Shown piece after piece: positions 60,259-64,000 of a stretch of 64,000 nt of DNA. The notes under the pieces are model-generated. The model did not search any database and was not told the DNA's origin. It saw only the letters and a program-made list of their open reading frames with translations. Source of the stretch: Bradyrhizobium diazoefficiens (GTDB lineage Bacteria; Pseudomonadota; Alphaproteobacteria; Rhizobiales; Xanthobacteraceae); contig NZ_JAFCJJ010000001.1 of assembly GCF_018131015.1 (NCBI RefSeq), positions 1 to 64,000 on the forward strand, in the 5' to 3' direction. The translations under genes were made by a program, and so were the position numbers. The first letter of the stretch is position 1, and the number at the start of each line of letters is the position of its first letter.

Positions 60259-61635
60259 ATGGCCGCTAGCTCGCTTGCCAACCGCCTGTTCCTGTCGGCG
60301 ACCGCGTGGCTCGTGGTGATCCTGGCCATCACCGGCGTCGTGCTCTCGTCGGTCTACAAGGACGCCACCGAGCGCGCTTTCGACCGCCGCCTCAACCTTT
60401 ATCTGCGCACGCTGATCGCCGAGGTCGCGACCCCTGACGAGCCGCCGGACCGCCAGTTCCAGTCGCTCGGCGAGCCGTTGTTCGAGCTGCCGCTGTCCGG
60501 CTGGTACTGGCAGATCACGCGCACCGACACCGAGAAGCCCGAGGTGCGCTCGTCGCGCTCGCTCTGGGACAAGAAGCTGCCGAAACTCGAGGAGCAGGGA
60601 GCCGAGCTGACCGCGGCCGGCATCCGCCTGGCCTATGTCGACGGTCCCGAAGGGCAGAACCTGCGCATGGTGGAGCGGCCGGTCGACCTCGGCGGCGACG
60701 GCAAGTACCTGGTCAGCGTCGCCGGCGACGACTCCGAGATTTTCGACGAGACGCGGAGCTTCGACTACTACCTCGGCGGCACCTTCACCGCACTCGGCAT
60801 CGTGCTGCTGCTGACCACGGTGTTCCAGGTCCGCTTCGGCCTCGCGCCGCTCAAGCGCATCTCGGAATCGATCGCCGACATCCGGTCGGGGCGCGCCGAG
60901 CGGCTCGAGGGCGAATTCCCGGTCGAGATCGCGCCCCTGGCGCGCGAGACCAACGCGCTGATCGATGCCAATCGCGAGATCGTCGAGCGCGCCCGCACCC
61001 ATGTCGGCAATCTCGCTCACGCGATCAAGACGCCGCTGTCGGTCATCGTCAACGAGGCCGGCGCCCACGCCGCCGATCCGTTCGCGGAGAAGGTGATGGA
61101 GCAGGCGGATGTGATGCGCGACCAGCTCGCCCATCACCTGGAGCGCGCCCGCATCGCCGCCAGGGTCTCGGTGGTCGGGACCGTCACGGAGGTTGCGCCT
61201 GCCATCGAGGCGCTGCGGCGGACCATGGAGAAGATTCACCGCGGCCGCGGCATCGTCGTGGAGGCGAGGGCCGATCCCTCCGCGAAGTTTCGCGGCGAGC
61301 GCCAGGACCTGGAGGAGATGGTCGGCAACCTCGTCGACAATGCCTGCAAATGGGCCGCCTCGCGCGTCTTCATCGAGGTCCTGGCGGAGGCGCCGCAGCA
61401 GGCCGGGGCCGGACCGCGCCTGCGGATTCTCGTCGATGACGACGGGCGGGGCCTGTCGGAGGCCGAGCGCGCCCAGGTCTCGCGGCGCGGGCAACGGCTA
61501 GACGAGTCCAAGCCTGGCTCGGGGCTCGGGCTGTCGATCGTGGTCGATCTGGCAGCCCTCTATGGCGGTAGCCTCTCGCTCGGCGCGGCGCCGATCGGGG
61601 GGCTGCGGGCCGAACTGCTGCTCCCAGGCGTCTAG
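60259..61635 (+). CDS. feuQ: FeuQ-like sensor histidine kinase
   Basis: This 458-residue kinase has two transmembrane helices (about residues 12-33 and 170-195) around a periplasmic loop. A HAMP-like linker follows, then the H-box VGNLAHAIKTPLSVIVNEAG, N box NLVDNACKWA, G1 VDDDGRGLSE and G2 GSGLGLSIVVDLA. The PhoQ-like H-box NLAHAIKTPL is typical of the FeuQ type. The start is ATG 60259; TTG 60253 is in frame. It is the partner of the response regulator. Confidence 0.75.
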   Translation: MAASSLANRLFLSATAWLVVILAITGVVLSSVYKDATERAFDRRLNLYLRTLIAEVATPDEPPDRQFQSLGEPLFELPLSGWYWQITRTDTEKPEVRSSRSLWDKKLPKLEEQGAELTAAGIRLAYVDGPEGQNLRMVERPVDLGGDGKYLVSVAGDDSEIFDETRSFDYYLGGTFTALGIVLLLTTVFQVRFGLAPLKRISESIADIRSGRAERLEGEFPVEIAPLARETNALIDANREIVERARTHVGNLAHAIKTPLSVIVNEAGAHAADPFAEKVMEQADVMRDQLAHHLERARIAARVSVVGTVTEVAPAIEALRRTMEKIHRGRGIVVEARADPSAKFRGERQDLEEMVGNLVDNACKWAASRVFIEVLAEAPQQAGAGPRLRILVDDDGRGLSEAERAQVSRRGQRLDESKPGSGLGLSIVVDLAALYGGSLSLGAAPIGGLRAELLLPGV

Positions 61636-61805
61636 CCCTTGTTTCTACACGGCTTTTCGTCGTGCGGGATCCCGATCGGGAACACCGGCAAGGTGCGGCG
61701 CGAAGTCTGAACCGCGTCTTACTAAACGGCTTCTTAAGGCGGGCCCTCCTATGATCGCGCCCGGACGCATCCCACGTCTGCCAATTTACCGTGCAATCCG
61801 GGCGC

Positions 61806-63209
61806 ATGAGCCAGACATCGATCGAGCGGCTGAGAGAGTATCTCGCGCAGCTCCCGCCGCAGTCGCAGGCGCTGCTGATGCGGGAGTTCGAGCGCGCGCT
61901 CGAGCGCGGCCAGGAGACCGCGGTCGCCACCCTCGTGCTCGAGCAGTTGCGCAAGATCGCGCGCAAGACCGAAGCCGACGAGGCTGCGCCGCCGCGCGTC
62001 GAGGATCTGTCGCGGCTGCTGTTCCAGGTGCTGGAACCGTTCCTGGTCGAGGCGGGCGCCCCGATCCGGGTCGGACAGATTCGCCGCTCCTCGCTGCATC
62101 CGATCTGGCAATGGCTCGCCCGCGACGGTGCTCCTGACAAGCTCGCCGAGTTCGAGGCGACGCTGGCGCGCCTGCCGGCCACGGGCAATGCCGGACAGGT
62201 CGAGGCCCTCGCGCAGAAACTCCAGGCGGCGGCTGCGGCTGCGATCTTCACGCTGACGGGGCCGGGCGGCGGCGACAAGTCGCGCGCGCTCGCCCGCGTC
62301 GGTCCGCCCAGCGTGATCGAGGATCTCTATTCGGTCGGCGCCGTCCTTGCGGTCCGTGATGCGATCGCCGTGTGTAACGAAAGGCTTCCGCGGTTCCTGC
62401 GCGCCTTCGGCGATGCCCAGCTCGCCGCGGTGACGACGGCCCTCAACATCCCCGCGCTGCAGACGCCGCAGATGCTGCCGTTCGCGCTGTCGCTGGTGGT
62501 CCAGCGGATGAGCGCGCCGTGGCAGATCATCCGCCTCGCCATCAAGATCGCCGCCTCCGACGACGAGATCCGCGTCGCGGCCACGCCCTACGGCGTCGCC
62601 GTCACGATCGTGCTGCACGATTTGTCCTGCCTTGCCGCCAATCTGCGCATGGACATCAAGCGCGGCCGCTTCGACGCCGTTGCCGACAATCTGAAGGCGC
62701 TGCATGACGGCGTGCGCGGCCTGCGGACCGAGCTCGACCTGCGGATCGATTCACCCTGGGGCAAGCAATTGGCCGCGATCCGGGCCGACATCTCCAACGC
62801 GCTGCAATCGGAGATCGACAGCGTCCCCGGCCGCGTCCGCCGCATCCTGCGCCAGCGCGCGGAAAAGGACATTCCGCCGGGCGCGCGGATCGACAGCACT
62901 GAAGTCGAGGAGACCGCGGCGCTGATCGATTTCGTCGCGACCTGCCGCAATTTCGCCAGCGAGCTTGCGATCAACGAGGTGACGTTGCGCACCTATTCCG
63001 ATCTCCAGCAATATGTCGAGCGCTCGACCGAGACGCTGATGCAATCGTTGCGGGTGGCCGATCACAAGGTTCGCACCTATCGGCAGCAGCAGGTCCAGGC
63101 CGCGATCCGGTTCTGCGCGGTGCTGTTCGGCGACGACTATGCCTCGTTGATGGGCAGGGCTGCGGAGAACGCCCAGACCGGCGAACGCAAGTCGACGCGC
63201 GCAGGCTGA
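61806..63209 (+). CDS. Conserved hypothetical cytoplasmic protein
   Basis: This is a 467-residue protein starting MSQTSIERLREYLAQLPPQSQALLMREFERALERG. It is mostly alpha helical with charged/Ala-rich stretches and ends in a basic tail (ENAQTGERKSTRAG). I recognise no domain. The segments WQIIRLAIKIAASDDEIRVAATPYGVAV and RRILRQRAEKDIPPGARIDSTEVEE look like conserved landmarks. A CtrA-like site (TAAA-N7-TTAA) at 61723-61737 is 69 bases upstream. Its function is unknown. Confidence 0.65.
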   Translation: MSQTSIERLREYLAQLPPQSQALLMREFERALERGQETAVATLVLEQLRKIARKTEADEAAPPRVEDLSRLLFQVLEPFLVEAGAPIRVGQIRRSSLHPIWQWLARDGAPDKLAEFEATLARLPATGNAGQVEALAQKLQAAAAAAIFTLTGPGGGDKSRALARVGPPSVIEDLYSVGAVLAVRDAIAVCNERLPRFLRAFGDAQLAAVTTALNIPALQTPQMLPFALSLVVQRMSAPWQIIRLAIKIAASDDEIRVAATPYGVAVTIVLHDLSCLAANLRMDIKRGRFDAVADNLKALHDGVRGLRTELDLRIDSPWGKQLAAIRADISNALQSEIDSVPGRVRRILRQRAEKDIPPGARIDSTEVEETAALIDFVATCRNFASELAINEVTLRTYSDLQQYVERSTETLMQSLRVADHKVRTYRQQQVQAAIRFCAVLFGDDYASLMGRAAENAQTGERKSTRAG

Positions 63210-63309
63210 TTCAGGCGCATATATTTGTGCTCACAATTTCTGGTTGACGTTTCCGGCCGTGAGCCCTACGGTTCCCGTGTAGCTTCCGGGGATTTCTATT
63301 TGTGGGCGC

Positions 63310-63579
63310 ATGAAACCGCTTATCAGCTTCGTTGAAATTGAGAACCGCGTCATCATTGCCAAATATCAGAGACTGATGGTCAGCGCGAAGGTGGTGCTGG
63401 TCGAGCAGGCGAGCGGGCGGCAGTTGCCAGAGACCTTGACCCGGATTGTGTCGCCGGTTCCAGTCGGGGCGTTGCGCATCAGGCTTCCGGACGGCGCCAA
63501 GCCGGGAACATATTTCCTGAAGGCGCTCAATGGACGTGGTGAGGACGTCGCCTGGAGCGTCGATTTCGAGGTCGGTTAA
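63310..63579 (+). CDS. Small hypothetical protein
   Basis: This 89-residue protein starts MKPLISFVEIENRVIIAKYQRLMVSAKVVLVEQASGRQLPE and ends FLKALNGRGEDVAWSVDFEVG. The beta-rich pattern resembles an Ig-like or carboxypeptidase-regulatory-like fold. Possible promoter elements (TTGACG at 63244, 17 bases, TACGGT) precede it. There is no signal peptide. I have no functional assignment. Confidence 0.55.
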   Translation: MKPLISFVEIENRVIIAKYQRLMVSAKVVLVEQASGRQLPETLTRIVSPVPVGALRIRLPDGAKPGTYFLKALNGRGEDVAWSVDFEVG

Positions 63580-63624
63580 GTCGTTGGATTTTCCATCGTT
63601 TTGACGTCCCCTCCGGTCGCGCCA

Positions 63625-63642
63625 AATTGACAATTGTCAATT
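63625..63642 (+). promoter_or_regulatory. 18-bp perfect palindrome, FixK/FNR-like, before ccmI
   Basis: AATTGACAATTGTCAATT is a perfect palindrome. It contains TTGA-CAATTG-TCAA, an exact match to the FixK2/FNR pattern TTGA-N6-TCAA. It lies 70 bases before the ccmI start, a distance that fits activation at about -41.5. FixK2 is known to control cytochrome-related genes in Bradyrhizobium. Confidence 0.6.
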
Positions 63643-63711
63643 GCCGGCGCGTCGAGGCGTGGTGTAAAGCGAGCCATGGGCGCGGTTCGCGCGCTGCCGG
63701 AAGCTTGCCAG

Positions 63712-64000
63712 ATGACGCTATGGTTCGTGTTCGCGCTGATGACGGTCGCGGCGATCTTCGCCGTGCTCTGGCCGCTCGGCCGTGGCAGCGGGGGTTCGGA
63801 CGATGTCGCCGGGTCGCAAGCCGGCGAGGTCGCGGTCTACAAGGACCAGTTGGCGGAGGTTGAGCGCGATCTTGCTGCAGCGCGGATCGCGGCCCCCGAA
63901 GCCGATGCCGCGCGCGTCGAGATCGGCCGCAGGCTGCTCGCAGCCGCCGCCGACTCGGACGTACCGGCAGCGAAAACCAGTGTCACATGGCGCCGCGCGG
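63712..64000 (+). CDS. ccmI: Cytochrome c biogenesis protein CcmI/CycH (partial)
   Basis: The gene starts with ATG 63712 and runs off the window. The visible 96 codons read MTLWFVFALMTVAAIFAVLWPLGR, a transmembrane helix, then EVAVYKDQLAEVERDLAAARIAAPEADAARVEIGRRLLAA. This heptad-rich segment is the N-terminal CcmI domain. CcmI/CycH chaperones apocytochrome c to the haem ligation complex; in Bradyrhizobium cycH starts the cycHJKL operon. The FixK-like palindrome upstream fits low-oxygen control. Confidence 0.85.
   Translation, partial: MTLWFVFALMTVAAIFAVLWPLGRGSGGSDDVAGSQAGEVAVYKDQLAEVERDLAAARIAAPEADAARVEIGRRLLAAAADSDVPAAKTSVTWRRA

Noticed and set aside
1..64000. tRNA, rRNA, CRISPR, integrase or insertion sequence
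   Set aside because: I looked for T-loop and anticodon arm patterns, regularly spaced repeats and transposase motifs (DDE, HUH, Tyr recombinase) and found none.

Overview
The window looks like chromosome of a high-GC alphaproteobacterium of the order Hyphomicrobiales, most probably Bradyrhizobium or a close relative. The reasons are strong G/C third-position bias, many protein families typical of that group (MucR, DUF1491, DUF2336, DUF5330, FeuP/FeuQ, CcmI/CycH, Flp pilin), short palindromic repeats (GTAGGGTGGGCAAAG arms at 10449-10532), CtrA-type boxes (TTAA-N7-TTAA) and FixK-type boxes (TTGA-N6-TCAA). I saw no rRNA, tRNA, CRISPR array or intact insertion sequence. Species assignment is inference.

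Layout. 0-10 kb: housekeeping and envelope genes (DUF4332, HerA-like ATPase, GT87 and GT39 membrane glycosyltransferases, M20 dipeptidase, class II aldolase). 10-20 kb: a MucR regulator, SufE, a DivJ-like sensor kinase with an overlapping peptidoglycan-binding protein, a decayed brnT with an intact brnA behind a perfect 24-bp palindrome, DUF1491 and DUF2336, a lipoprotein, a DUF1259 protein and a zincin-like protein. 20-24.6 kb: an alpha/beta-hydrolase-Sel1 fusion and a small catabolic operon (VOC, RidA, ATC hydrolase) divergent from a short LysR regulator. 24.6-32.8 kb: an arsenic island of three transcription units, each opening with its own ArsR-type regulator: arsR-arsC-aqpS; arsR-MFS-DUF2306-like; and arsR-flavoprotein-MFS-MFS.

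32.9-38.9 kb is visibly lower in GC. It carries a two-gene operon of exported cysteine peptidases: a WD40-propeller protein with a C-terminal caspase domain and an EF-hand loop, followed by a papain-like peptidase with a proline linker, Ig-like segments and a DUF4384-like tail. This is the best candidate for an undescribed system. 38.9-50.3 kb: a DUF1254/DUF1214 pair, PBP1A, a YcgN protein, a DHA2 efflux pump, a ThDP enzyme whose ribosome binding site lies inside a strong leader hairpin, and a modular RTX protein.

50.4-57.1 kb: a stress module of USP plus P-type ATPase, facing thymidine phosphorylase plus beta-CASP hydrolase. Both transcription units have FixK-like boxes at sensible distances, which suggests low-oxygen control. 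57.2-64 kb: a Flp pilin, Ku with a small partner gene, the FeuP/FeuQ two-component pair, two conserved hypotheticals, and the start of ccmI (cycH) behind an 18-bp FixK-like palindrome.
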